Below, in pieces: positions 1-10,889 of a DNA stretch of 64,000 nucleotides; position 1 is the stretch's first letter, and the number at the start of each line of letters is the position of its first letter. The DNA is taken from the NCBI GenBank assembly GCA_028583405.1, contig CM053256.1, positions 10,614,494 to 10,678,493 of the forward strand. Direction: 5' to 3'. Source of the DNA: Pogonophryne albipinna. Taxonomy: Eukaryota; Chordata; Actinopteri; Perciformes; Artedidraconidae. The notes beneath the pieces were generated by a model. That model had not been told where the DNA came from, searched no databases, and saw nothing but the letters and a program-made list of their open reading frames with translations. Both the position numbers and the translations under genes were made by a program.

Positions 1-954
1 TTATAATCTAAATGTTGCGTTTCGAAAGACAGCTTCAACAGTAAACTATAGAAATACAGACCTATACAAGTGAGAACTTTTATAAAAGCAGTCTGTGCTT
101 CGAAGCCATCGCTTTTCTTGCCTCTGATCACTGCCGTATTCGCCTGCTCAGGGTTCATCCAGAGGCAGAGAGAAACCAAGAAATGTTGGAGAGTCGGACC
201 TGAAACCAAACCAGCCGAGTCCTGTGCGCCGTGCGCCTCCAACTCCCTCACTGCAACGAGACGCACTTTGGCAGACGGATTTCAAGGCCCATAGCGCCCC
301 CTTTCTGTCACACACTCTCTACAGGCTCTCTCTCTGCCGGACACACTCAGGGATAAGAGAGACCACTCCACATCCTGGTATGCATCTTAGTACTGTCTGT
401 TTATAAGCCACAGCCCCCATAACCGACTCTCAGGGCAACAGACAGGCACCTGCAGCTGCTGTCATTTCTTATCTTTGTGTCAACACATCAAACTCTTCCA
501 CTTTTCTCTAAACTCTTACAGAACAATTCTGAGAGAAAACATTAGGTCTGAAGTTGAACTATTTCCTTGGTCAGGATGTGGTTTTATACAAATGAAATGC
601 TGCACAGCAAATATGTTGAAATAAAGAAAGTCAAACCAGAGTAAACAAACACGTCAGGCTTTATAACACTTATTTGATAAGGGTCGACTTGGAATAGTTA
701 AGGCATTATTTATTACGTGTGGGATCAATTTAAGTGCTTAAAAAACTATTTGGTTCTGGCAGCAGAAATAAGATAGTCCTTGATGCAAGACAACATAGTC
801 ATTATTTCATAAGCTTCTGAAGTTAAGGGTGTAACTGTGCATAAATGGGCTCTTATCACATCCCCCGAGGAGGGTTAAGAGAGGGAAAATTCACTTAAAA
901 GGGGGAAAAATAACTTTCTCCTGCAAAGTGAGACATTCAGTCCGTTTTTTTTCT
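1..954. other. No supported gene
   Basis: AT-rich sequence with a mildly pyrimidine-rich stretch near 290-360. Small open frames are present, but none has a recognisable motif, codon bias or convincing splice context. I see no RNA gene or repeat family here. Confidence 0.6.
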
Positions 955-1116
955 CTAAATGAGCAAACGGATCCCCTTTCTCTTATTATCAGGCCGAGTC
1001 GGTCGGTGGGGCTCTGGCTCCGCGCGCACCGGTAACCAAGTGAACGACATAAGAGCTACAAAGCACGCGCCCCGGAGCGCCGGTAGCCCCCGGTAGCCCC
1101 TCACACCAATAACCAT
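955..1116 (-). CDS. Possible exon with signal-peptide-like N-terminus (unidentified)
   Basis: A 53-codon minus-strand open frame begins at an ATG in good Kozak context (tccATGG, ATG at 1116-1114). A pyrimidine-rich tract ending in AG lies just upstream on the same strand, as at a 3' splice site. The product begins MVIGVRGYRG and has a hydrophobic stretch at residues 18-30 (ACFVALMSFTWLP). A charged, proline-rich tail follows (AEPEPHRPTRPDNKRKG). This resembles a secretory leader followed by a mature N-terminus. The interval is CpG-rich against AT-rich surroundings, which favours an exon or promoter. No strong GTRAGT donor follows, and I do not recognise the protein. It could also be a chance frame in a CpG patch. 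Confidence 0.22.
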   Translation of the reverse strand: MVIGVRGYRGLPALRGACFVALMSFTWLPVRAEPEPHRPTRPDNKRKGIRLLI

Positions 1117-2429
1117 GGACAGCGCGAGGCTTCCAGCAAACAGACAGAGAAAAGAGAGGACATAAAGGAGAGACCAAAGAAATATGTGAGTATGTAAATC
1201 TGCCCTGAGAGGGAGCCTGTCAGAATCCCTGCGTGCGTAAACCTGAGTGTGTGAAATAGATAAAGAACACAACAGAGAACAAGTAAGAAGGAAAGGTAAA
1301 ACCACTAAGTTACTCAGGAACTAAGTGTCTGTGTTGCCATCAGATGTTTCTAGGAAATTATTCAGAGGGCTTCTGACATTTGATGTGGCTAATTTTTTTC
1401 TTCCTGCAATCAATGAAGGACACAGAGGAGAGACCTTGTCCCCACAGAGACAGCAGACAGCTGACATTAGAGACATTTGCCACCACTCAGGCGACAGCTC
1501 AGACTCTGTGACTGTTTGGAAAACATTACCTTTCATGTTGAGCTTTCATCCTAAAAACCAAGCCAGCGTTAATAATGATAATGCTGTATAGACTTTATTT
1601 TTGAAACAATATAGTGCTCATGGTCTATCTACCAGTGTCACAAAGACAAACACACACATATCTCACAACACACCATGTAAATAACTCCTTTAGACCTTCA
1701 GCATAACCCATCAGATAATAAAAAAATCAGAGAGCTTTAACTCTCCTGCCTGAATGTAGGTTACTCTTCTCCCCTCAGACCATTAGTGCGTCTGACTCCA
1801 CTATTCATTGTGTGAGTGAGAGGCATCTCATTTCCATGACAACCAGAAAGGATATGATACCTTCCCACTGCAAATTAAATTCAAATCCAGCTTCAGCTCT
1901 TTGGACATACGGCACAGGATCAGGCGATATTATGAATAGCGTGTTGAAGTTGGACATATCAACAGGTTAGACGCACAAAGTTGGAAGAATTAGACAGAGG
2001 GTGATATTAAAGGGAAGATTCAGCTTGACATCTAGGATTTAGGAAATAAAAACATGCGGACACATTTATAATCCATATTTTTTGTTTTAAAGTCTGGCAG
2101 TCAAAAGCGCTACGGCAGAATGTCAGACTCTCATTCATTCATTCCGAGTTTACTTACTGGTTTGCTGTAGCGGTTCCGTCTTTACATGTGGTAATAACGT
2201 ATGAAGTATCCTATTTCCATCCAGAATAATCACCAAGAGTCGAAGTGATGTTGAGAAAAATATACATGTAAAAAAAAAATCTCTTTCTCGTAATATTGTA
2301 GAAGATCAGGATTCATCGGCGACAAAAAAAAGTTTCTTCTTATTACCTTCTTTAAAGTAAACTTACCAAAAAGTAGAAAAAAATGAAAGAGAACATTACA
2401 CAATCAAAATCTCCCGGGTGTAAAGGAGT
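1117..2429. other. No supported gene; AT-rich
   Basis: Mostly AT-rich sequence with a few short open frames (for example around 1321-1591, open on both strands) that show no recognisable domains. It would be intron if the minus-strand exon at 955-1116 and the promoter patch at 2430-2760 belong to one gene; that is inference only. Confidence 0.5.
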
Positions 2430-2760
2430 GTGTCTGCGTCCGCTCCCGTGAGTCTGTCAGTGCTGATGGTGTGCTTTGCAAAGTGTGGAGTTGTAACGCG
2501 GGTTTGTTTATGTGCGCCGTCTGAGTGGAGAAAGTCAAATAGTGCATTTATGTGGGCTCTGCCTCCACACTGGTATGCGCTACGTCAATGTGACGCCATG
2601 GGAGAGGTGACGTCACTCAGCGCCCTCTCTCTCCCTCGCTCTCATACTGTACCAGACACATAAGCCCTGCCAGAGAGAGAGAGAGAGAGAGAGAAAGGGA
2701 GAGGAGTGAAAGAGAGAGAGGCGGTTGGTTTGATGGTTGCAGCGGATGATGCAGAGAGGG
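2430..2760. promoter_or_regulatory. CRE-containing promoter-like CpG patch
   Basis: CpG and GC content rise sharply here. A perfect palindromic CRE (TGACGTCA) sits at 2608-2615. A TACGTCA half-type site is at 2581-2587, and a further TGACG core is at about 2591. CREB/ATF factors bind such sites, and clustered CREs within about 35 bp suggest a cAMP- or activity-responsive promoter. No clear TATA box or transcript start can be fixed, and direction is unknown. The minus strand would point toward the secretory-type open frame at 955-1116. A GA repeat lies at the right edge. Confidence 0.4.
2672..2694. repeat. (GA)n microsatellite
   Basis: About eleven GA units with only a trailing interruption, followed by further GA-rich sequence to about 2720. 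It lies beside the CRE-containing patch. Confidence 0.9.
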
Positions 2761-2819
2761 GTCCACCGTGCGAGCTTGCAGTCCTTGTACATTTGCCCAA
2801 ATGCCATTTGTATCAGTAA

Positions 2820-4015
2820 AACGGATGATTAATTTAAAGAACTTAAAAAAATACCTTCATATTATTTATCAGTGAGTAGTATTTATCTAAACGTTCACTT
2901 AACATGATCCAAATCACATAAAGAAGCGATAAACTTCCTTTGAGAAATATAAGAATATTTGTGGTACTTCTATAACTTTATATGGTCATTTTTATTTTCT
3001 AAATGTAGGCCTACCACTACGTAGTTTTTTTTTTTACCATGGTACACTTATTTGTTATTTGTTTTTACTTATTGTGTTTATATTAATAACATGCGTGCTT
3101 ACTTAAAAAAATATGTAATATGTAAGTCTATTCTCTTCACTTTATCTGCATACATCTGCCGTATGTCTGCCATTGTCAGATAAATAAAGGTACTCTGATT
3201 ATGAAAAGGAATAAACTACTAATACTTAACTATATCGCATACTTATTGTAGGCTACTTGAGTATTTCCATTTCATGCAACATCAGCCATAGTTATTTATG
3301 ATTGTCTATTTCAGCCTGTCTGAGAGGATGTTCAATATTGACTCTGTGCCTTTAATCATTAATAAGCCAATAATAATAATAATAATAATAATTGTCTGTC
3401 ATGTTATCTTGTCATGACACTGAAAACCTGCAACTGTCAATTAAATCAACTGACAGGATATCCAAATTGCTTTTTTCTAGCTGTTTTGAGAACCTTCTTT
3501 AACTCCTATTATTTCAAATCCCCACCCTCACCTGTCATTTAGTCGATTATCAGGGTTTATGTTATTTTGTAAAGTGGATTTATGTAATTAGAAAATTCCC
3601 TTTTCTCAAAATAAATCAAATTATTTCAGTAATCTCGCTTAAATCAAATAACAGTGTCCAGCTTTATTCCATAACATTGACACTTATTTAAAGAACAATT
3701 CTGATAAGGGAAGTTACAGCGGGATACATTTTTACCTAAGAAATTACATTGTGGGGCTGTTAATAAAACAGTTAATATTTATTTAAAAAAAGGATATAAC
3801 CCATGCTTGAGGAAAATTGCTATAACAAATAACATGTGGCTCAATTTTACCCTGGGGCCATTGCAACTTGCATATTATAGTTAATCTAATTGCAGCTACA
3901 TTTAGTCAATAGTGAGGAAATACTATCACTAACCAGATTAAGAACACTATAGCATGGACAGGATATGAGAGGAGGAATAATCCTTCAATCGTGCTCAGCT
4001 ACCTCAAAATTAAAA
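2820..4015. other. No supported gene; AT-rich with (AAT)n
   Basis: Very AT-rich sequence with an (AAT)n run at about 3370-3391. No open frame above background, and no recognisable repeat family. Confidence 0.6.
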
Positions 4016-4019
4016 AAGT

Positions 4020-4340
4020 GCCTCCGGAGCTGCGAGGAACAATACATCACAAGAGCCAATCAGGAAGCGCGTATTGTCCGGTCAGCGTCCCAATTTTGAC
4101 CAATGACGAGCCCCGGGGGGCGGGGGAAGGCTTGACGCACTGAGGCTCGTGATTGACGCAAGCCTTGTTACTAAATTTAGCATCACGGAGGCAGTGAGAT
4201 AGCAGAGAGCCCATTCATTGTACCGACTATTTTAGCGGTGTGATTGTGATCCAGCCAAGCCAAATATAGTCGTAGACAGGTATTTTTAGCCGTACAGCGT
4301 GTCCCCGCTAAAAGCGACCTGGGCAATATAGGATACAGGT
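4020..4340 (+). promoter_or_regulatory. CCAAT/GC-box promoter with possible non-coding first exon
   Basis: A CpG-rich island in AT-rich surroundings. Three CCAAT pentamers lie at 4056-4060, 4090-4094 and 4100-4104, typical of NF-Y sites, and a GC box (GGGGGGCGGGGG) at 4115-4126 is an Sp/KLF-type site. Spacing suggests a transcript start near 4170-4220. Two plausible splice donors follow on the plus strand, ACAG|GTATTT at 4280 and ACAG|GTTGTA at 4339. This fits a 5' untranslated first exon followed by a long intron. No start codon with a long frame is present, so the gene cannot be named. NF-Y and Sp sites work in either orientation, so strand is inferred from the donors only. Confidence 0.5.
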
Positions 4341-7300
4341 TGTAATGAGACACAATCAGCACACTCAGTGTTATTTATGTTATTAAGTAAGATATTGTTT
4401 TACAGTCAGCTGATATAGTCGTCATACCCAGGGAGAAACAACTGTAGAGGGGATCTCCCTGCTGCTCTCAGCTTCTCTGTCTAGCCGGGGATGAGGCTGG
4501 AAGAGCGGGGAATAACAAGTTCGTAGTCCGAAGATATAACCTTTGGTTCGTCGAACAGACACACACTACAGGGTTGTGAGTGTGATGGCTTGCAAGCTTC
4601 GCATAGCAGCGATGCTTCTTCCACACCAGCTGAGGCTTTTTTTAGCTGAGACTGACAGAACATTAGGGTACTGTTGTCAAAAATACAACGCTGCTGCAGG
4701 AGAAGTCTCTTTTATGACTGAAGGTACAAAATAGCAGAAAGCATCTTCATGGTATAGGTTAATGTGAAACGGTCTGCCCTAGGAAGCCCCTGTCCATGTT
4801 AGACACATCCCCTCTACAGATAAGAAAGGCATACATGTGCTTTTGCATGTGCTTTTCAGAGAAAACCTTAAAAAATGTTTAACTACCCCAAACTCTCCCC
4901 ATTTATCACATTTAAGTATGCAGTGAATTAGCAGAGGATTCAACATTCCAGTCATGCTCAGTTTGTCTATGAAGATTGTGTGGTGATAAAAGCTGCAGAA
5001 CACTGTGGTCACTGGCAGGATCAGCTGCAGGGCTTGCACATCACATGCTAAAACAAAAACTGCATGGATTTTAACATTTGATTCAACTTAAAAATCCCCT
5101 CTTCAATTCCAATCATCACACTTGTTCAAACAGTTGTTAATAGTTTGTTGTATTGTTTCTTCCATCCAAATGGGGGTGAACACTGCGGTTGAGTGTTAAT
5201 ATTACACCTGTCATGATAATCCAGGCATTAACATAAATTATTTTCAGCTCTGATGGGGTACTTATCCGTTTGTCATCATGTGCAAGTTTTCAATACACTC
5301 AATTGTTGATGAAGTTTATTTCAGTCCAACTCCATGGTTCATTAGGTAAAAAACATATCCTAGGCATAGATTAACAGTTCTTCTTCATGCCCTGTTCTGT
5401 TCTCCCTCTTGTCAGATTTAAAGCAATCATCTGGGTCTGGGTCATCCAGGGTTAGTCTTTATGAATTAAATTATTATATACAAGCATGCTTTGATCTAAG
5501 TGTGTCACGATGTTACAATAACTCTGACATTTACAAATAAAACAAATAAACATTATAAAAATGATGTAGGCTTATGTTTGGTTGGGTGGACTTTTCATTT
5601 GGTTTTCAGGTCATGTGGTTACTTTTTCACTCTCCATAAGTGTAATGTTACTTTTTGTAAAGTTATGGTTAAAAGGACTACCCCCCATTGTATTTTCAGT
5701 GTTATTCATTTGCAATAACAAAACAAGGCTAAATATGAATTTTGCAAATGGAATTATTACTTGTTCTCTCCTTCTTGTAAATAGATACTGCGTCTTAAAA
5801 AATGTGGGGGTTTCTAATCGTCTCCTGTCTTCTACCTGTCTTTGTGTTTCCCCTCTCTTTCCTGGCTGGTCAGGGTATCGGATGCCTCGGCTGTGACCTC
5901 ACCATGGTGACGTGTAATCCAGATTAACCTGCTCCCTTTTTTCTGCCAGACATGGAAGTGATTAGAGATTATGACCGTGTCCTTTTTATAGAATTGGACG
6001 TGTGTGTAATCAACTGCGTCCACCAACATCCCGTGTCAGGTGACTCATTCACAGCCACAGCTACACACACAAGCACTTGTTGTCACCATGCAAGAAATGT
6101 TTAGATTTATATTAATTTCCTTCGGGTCTTAATCTACCCTTACCGTAACCAATGAACATTTTAGCCCAAAATGTAGATAAACCTAAAATTGAAATGATAA
6201 AATGTCTTTCTCTCCATGAAGATAGGACTCCTGAGAATTCAACTATTTTTACTTTGAGTTAAGTCTTTAAAGAATCCACATCTTTGCATTTATACTGTTG
6301 TCAGAGCAAAATCAGAAGGACATTCTTTATACCTTCCACAAGTTAATACATATACATCTATATTTACCAAACACTTAATCTGTAACCTTTTTATTTGTCC
6401 TTGCAATGTCATTCTTGCAATATTATTGTAATATGCTGCATTTATTCTTCCACCATGCAGTTTAACACTGTACATTCTAAATAGTTAACCTCACTTGAAA
6501 AAGAAATGCAAACTGATAGCCTTAAAAACAAATAAAAAGGTACTTGTCTGACCTCAGTGAGGTGTACATTGTCTGTTTTACTTACAAATTCTTATTTAGT
6601 GTAGTACACTTATATGTGAGTACTTAACAATTGACTATAAAAGGTTACTCTTCACTTTGTACAGACTACTCAGAATTACTACTTCCTACAAGTATTTAAT
6701 TTTGAGCAAGATATACTGTGTGAATGAATGAATCAAACATTAATTTAAATTGGGGTAACTTGACATTTTCCTGTACTTTAATAACTTAAGTGCTTTAAAC
6801 ATTTATTAAACATTAACCAAATCTCCTAAAATTATGTTATTTATAGTTGCACATAACAAATCAAAGTATAGACACAGTTCAAAGTTCAACTATGCCTTTT
6901 ATTGTTTTTCCTTCAATAAAAAAAATGACATCATCGTCCTCAATAGTCAGCTGTTTTCATGGAATCTTGTTCTTGCACCCATCAGTCTATTGCAATTAAG
7001 TTGAAAGTGTTTTTAGTGTGATCAGGGAAGTCAAGTTGTAAAGCTTTTGACAACCCCCAAAAAAGGAAATTTCTGTAGATCACCATTACAATACCTGATT
7101 CAACATTGATCGTTGGCAGTGGACACTGGGTCATGGTGGAAATGGAGGGAAGCTCATCATCACTGATAACAGACAGCACCTTAGTACTCTTGCCTCATCG
7201 CGGCCAGAGTCCTCTGTAAAATCAAATCACATTACGTCAGGGAAACGTTGATAGTCATGATCAATCGTCACTGTGTCATAATCTGTCCTGACACCACTGC

Positions 7301-7655
7301 CTTCCAGTTTGCACATTCGATTTTAACTTAAAATATAACGACAGAAATGTTTGAACAGTTAGGTGTCCAATAAAGCAGATTAAATGAATAATCTACACAA
7401 AACATCTTCTTTGCTCTCCTCATTAGTGCAAAGTAACTGAGTAGATTTGCTCTGCATAATGAGTACTTTTACTTTTGGTACTTTGACTATATTTTGTTGC
7501 ATGCTATTACTTTTATACTTTTACTTGAGTAACACTTTGATTGCATGATTATTACTTCAAAGTAGTATCAAAGTATTCCTACACTCTGGTACTTCTACTT
7601 TTACCCAAGTACACGATCTGAGTAGGCCTACTTCTTGCACATCTGCATATGTACT
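4341..7655. other. No supported gene
   Basis: AT-rich, mostly unique-looking sequence. The longest frame (5582-5896, plus) has no recognisable motif. The stretch at about 5870-6040 is less AT-rich and holds several homeodomain-like TAAT/ATTA sites, so it could be a conserved non-coding element; this cannot be judged without alignment. The rest shows no RNA gene or clear repeat. Confidence 0.5.
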
Positions 7656-7830
7656 CAGGGCCGTCCCTCCCTACAGGCCGGCCGATCATGCAGACTGCGT
7701 GAGGCCTCATCTTGAGGAGGGTGCCTCAACTGAGCCGAAAATGTGGCGCACCTATGCGCTTATGCGGTGAAAAGTGTGGCGTGGCACGGTTTCGCCACTG
7801 CAAGGCTCCACTAGCATTTAGGGAGCATGA
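7656..7830 (+). mobile_element. hAT-like fragment related to the MITE at 55936-56150
   Basis: Starts with CAGGGCCGTCCCTCCCTACA, the end sequence also seen in reverse at 56150 downwards. Shared sequence continues through a GC-rich segment (cat.atgcagactg, tgtggcgca, cggttt.gcc) for about 170 bp. CAGGG-type ends are typical of hAT transposons. No matching right end was found nearby, so the copy is partial or its right half belongs to a longer, diverged relative running to about 8000. Confidence 0.55.
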
Positions 7831-8576
7831 GAAGTCCCATCAACTCTCAGGCCGTCAACAAACTGGCAGCATTAAAACGAACACCGATGAATGCACTGCT
7901 CTCACAAGCTGTTGCTAAAGACCAAATGACTGCATTTAATACGACGTTATTATACTGGACCGCCCAGTGGCATCGCCTGGCCTGGGCTTTTTCTGTAGCC
8001 CCGGACAATTGTCCCTCAATAATATAATACATTAACCGTGCTTTACCTGAACCTCATCATGAGAGGACGGCAGCATTGTAATTTCCCATGTTTAGTGAAT
8101 GCAACAGAGGCAAGACACCAGACCAACCAGAGCGTTGAATGGAAATAAACATCTGTCTTATTGGCTGACAGGTACCTATCCTGTGAGCTGTGACAACTGT
8201 CAGTCAGACTCAGAGTTTTTGAAGATGGACATAAGAACATTTTTTTCTTAAAAAAGACGACAGTTCTCAAGTGGTGGCTCACACAACAACCCCAGACTAG
8301 AGCCACCACTTGAGCCAGGTAAACAAGGTATGTACATGTCAGTAAACTTCCAAGTTATGCGAACATGTAAGCAAAGCATAAATTACAGCTACGTTGACGT
8401 TACTTTGAATCGCGGTGGTAAGCTAAACCGTTAACTAGCTATAGCTAGCCAGAGATATTAAATAAACACTTTGTCATACAATCTAAATGTAATATTTTTT
8501 AGCATTATCTGGTGATTTCAAAGAAAGCTCTCTGGAAAATGAACTGTTCGACATGAAGCTAGAAGCTACTTTACAG
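7831..8576. other. No supported gene; contains strong hairpin
   Basis: No coding signal. A 15-bp perfect inverted repeat (8266-8314) is annotated separately. The segment may be part of a decayed transposon continuing from 7656, but I found no second terminus. Confidence 0.4.
8266..8314. repeat. Perfect 15-bp stem hairpin
   Basis: CTCAAGTGGTGGCTC at 8266-8280 is exactly complementary in reverse to GAGCCACCACTTGAG at 8300-8314, leaving a 19-nt loop. The stem is GC-balanced and would be stable as RNA or as a cruciform. Its role is unknown; it could be a transposon terminus or an inverted micro-duplication. Confidence 0.85.
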
Positions 8577-8905
8577 CAGGGGCGGACTGGCCATTGGGAA
8601 TACCGAGAGTTTTCCCGGTGGGCCGGTGCTGTGCGTGGGCCGGAGGGCCAAAAACAAAAAAAACAAAAAAAAAATTTGTTGCCTAAATCCTACCGGCCCA
8701 CATTTGTAAGTGTTCCGGCCACACCCCACTGGGCTGGGCCGTTTTGATAGGCTACCTATGTTCTATCTATCAGATAGTTTGACTTTCACACATCAGGCCC
8801 ATAGCAGCTGTCACTGCACAGTGAACGATCAGGAGTGAGTGACTGAGAGACCTAGCTGGCAGTTGCTTACCGATGGAAACAAGCTCCAAAGCGTAAAGGC
8901 GTTTT
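8577..8905 (+). mobile_element. 5' part of a hAT element, truncated
   Basis: The first 130 bp or so match the start of the complete hAT element at 43073-43881 almost base for base: CAGGGGCGGACTGGCC, then gagttttcccggtgggccgg and the cggcccacatttgtaagtg block. Beyond about 8725 the two diverge. This copy goes on to 8873, where a start codon opens a short frame; reading past a one-base shift gives WKQAPKRKG. From memory that resembles the basic N-terminus of a fish hAT/ZMYM-type transposase, so this may be the autonomous-type 5' end. The expected CAGTCCGCCCCTG right end does not appear downstream, and a different repeat begins at about 8929. Confidence 0.65.
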
Positions 8906-8928
8906 TGTATACTTTGTGTATAGAGTGG

Positions 8929-9150
8929 CGAAGTCACGCCCATCTACTTCCGGTCCATGGGACCTTATTTCTGAAAAATTATGCATTGATCCCGTTTGAA
9001 TTGTGCCATGAATTACACATAGGCCTATGATGTTTGTCAATCTTAAAAAATAATTTCCATGTCAAAAAAGTCACAGTTTGTCGTAAAACTGTTGAAATAT
9101 AAGACTATGAAAAATACGCAACTAGAAAGACTACAAATCCCAGAGTCATG
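8929..9150 (+). repeat. Left arm of dispersed inverted repeat pair
   Basis: Reads tggcgaagtc...cttccggtcc, then ccatgggaccttatttc, gatcccgtttgaattgtgcc, and agtttgtcgtaaaactgt. The same blocks occur in the same order in reverse complement at 12465-12205. Indels separate the copies, so they are diverged. The arms enclose an L2 LINE and a hAT element. They may be two independent insertions of one family or the two ends of one old element. Confidence 0.75.
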
Positions 9151-9219
9151 TGATAACTGATGGCACAATTTTTCCTCCACTAAATAAGAGATAGCTAAGA
9201 TAAGATAACTTTAACAAGA

Positions 9220-10750
9220 TGCCTGTGTGCTTACTATTTTGTTCACATTATATATGCTTCCGTTAGGCAATATTATAAGGAATCATTCTGTAAATTTTCA
9301 TTGTTATGCAGATGATACTCAACTATATTTATCAATCAAGCCTGATGAAATTAATCATCTAAATAAAATTCAAGACTGCCTCAAGGACTTAAAAACGTGG
9401 ATGACCTTAAACTTTTTGATGTTAAACACGACCAAAACTGAAGTTATTGTACTTGGCCCGAAGAATCTACGAAACAAATTATCTAAAGATATACTAACTA
9501 TGGATGGCATTAATTTGGCCTCCAGTGAGACTGTAAGGAATCTTGGTGTTATATTTGATCAGGATTTATCCTTTAACGCCCACATAAAATCAATTTCAAG
9601 GACCGCCTACTTCCATCTACGTAACATTGCAAAAATCAGGCATATCTTGCCTCAAAACGATGCAGAGAAACTAGTCCATGCATTTGTTACTTCAAGGCTG
9701 GATTATTGTAACTCTTTATTATCAGGGTGTACCAAGAAGTCAGTCAAGTCGCTTCAGCTGATTCAAAATGCTGCAGCTCGTGTACTAACCAGAGTTAGGA
9801 AAAGGGACCACATTACTCCTGTTCTGGCTGCCTTACACTGGCTCCCTATAGAACACAGGATAGAATTTAAAATTCTTCTTCTCGCCTACAAAGCCCTTAA
9901 TGGGCAGGCGCCATCTTACCTTAAAGAACTCATTATACCCTACTGTCCTACTAGGGCATTGCGTTCCAAGAATGCAGGGTTGTTGGTTGTTCCTAGAGTC
10001 TCTAAAAGTACAATGGGAGCCAGAGCCTTTTCTTATCAAGCTCCACATTTGTGGAATCAGCTTCCAGTTTGTGTTCGGGCGGCAGACACCCTATCTGTTT
10101 TTAAGAGTGCGCTTAAGACCTTCCTTTTTGATAAAGCTTATAGTTAGGGCTGATTAGATTCAGCCCCTAGTTTGGCTGATAGGCTTAGTTTGTCGGGGGA
10201 CATCTTACTTCTTCCTTCTCTCTGTCTATACCTGTGTACTCTCATGTTCCGATTAACCCAGCTTCCCCAAATTTCTTTCTTTTTGGTGTCTATATACGCT
10301 GGGATCCGGAGTCATGGATGATCCTGCGGTCCTGTGTCCTGCATCGCGAGCCCTGGATCTTGAGTCGTGGCTGTGGTCATGGATCATAGGTCCTGGATGG
10401 ATATCCTCGTGGATTCATCTTCCTATTATACACACATGCATTTCCAAACATTTGGACTACCTATGTTGCAAATGTATTATCATTTCAATTTACACACGGC
10501 ATCTATTGCACGTCTGTCCGTCCTGGGAGAGGGATCCCTCCTCTGTTGCTCTCCCTGAGGTTTCTCCCATTTTTCCCTTTAAAACTGTGGGTTTTCTTCG
10601 GAAGTTTTTCCTTGTACGATGTGAGGGTCTAAGGACAGAGGGTGTCGTATTGTCATACTGATATTTTGTACAAACTGTGAAGTCCACTGAGACAAATGTA
10701 ACATTTGTGATATTGGGCTATATAAATAAACATTGATTGATTGATTGATT
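9220..10750 (+). mobile_element. 5'-truncated L2-type LINE
   Basis: A non-LTR retrotransposon fragment with the C-terminal part of its reverse transcriptase (9227-10147), a 3' untranslated region of about 600 bp, and a tail of tandem TTGA/ATTG units at 10732-10750. The 3' end (gatattgggctatataaata, then aaca and ATTG repeats) is characteristic of fish L2/CR1-group elements and recurs as a short copy at 16908-17001. The 5' break lies just before the (G)VLGPLLF-like motif, typical of incomplete reverse transcription. Confidence 0.85.
9227..10147 (+). pseudogene. L2-type reverse transcriptase, C-terminal part (uninterrupted frame)
   Basis: An open frame of about 306 residues, unbroken to a natural stop. 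It starts inside the RT palm domain: residues 1-14 correspond to the conserved ...VLGPLLFTLYMLPLG region. The catalytic YADD box is at residues 27-30 (FHCYADDTQLYL). The thumb/connector region follows, with LNTTKTEVIVLG, LGVIFDQDLSF, SRLDYCNSLLSG and LHWLPIEHRIEFKILLLAYK, ending in FKSALKTFLFDKAYS. These are standard in fish L2/CR1-type LINEs. The endonuclease domain and the N-terminal half of RT are missing, so it cannot mobilise itself. The lack of stops suggests a fairly recent insertion. The first codon is GTG; the true start was lost. Confidence 0.85.
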
Positions 10751-10889
10751 AGTACTAGGTTGTTATCATACCAGCAATGGGTCTTGCTCGTTCTTTCGCT
10801 TCCCGTCTGATGAAAGGACCAGGAGTGGCTGGATCAAGTTAGCTACCTAGATAGTAGCAAGCACGTAAGTTAGCATTACAGCCTTAGCC

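Noticed and set aside
955..1177. Collagen-like GLPGATGAPG reading in an alternative minus frame
   Set aside because: Only two or three Gly-X-Y triplets, in a GC-rich patch where such codons arise by chance.
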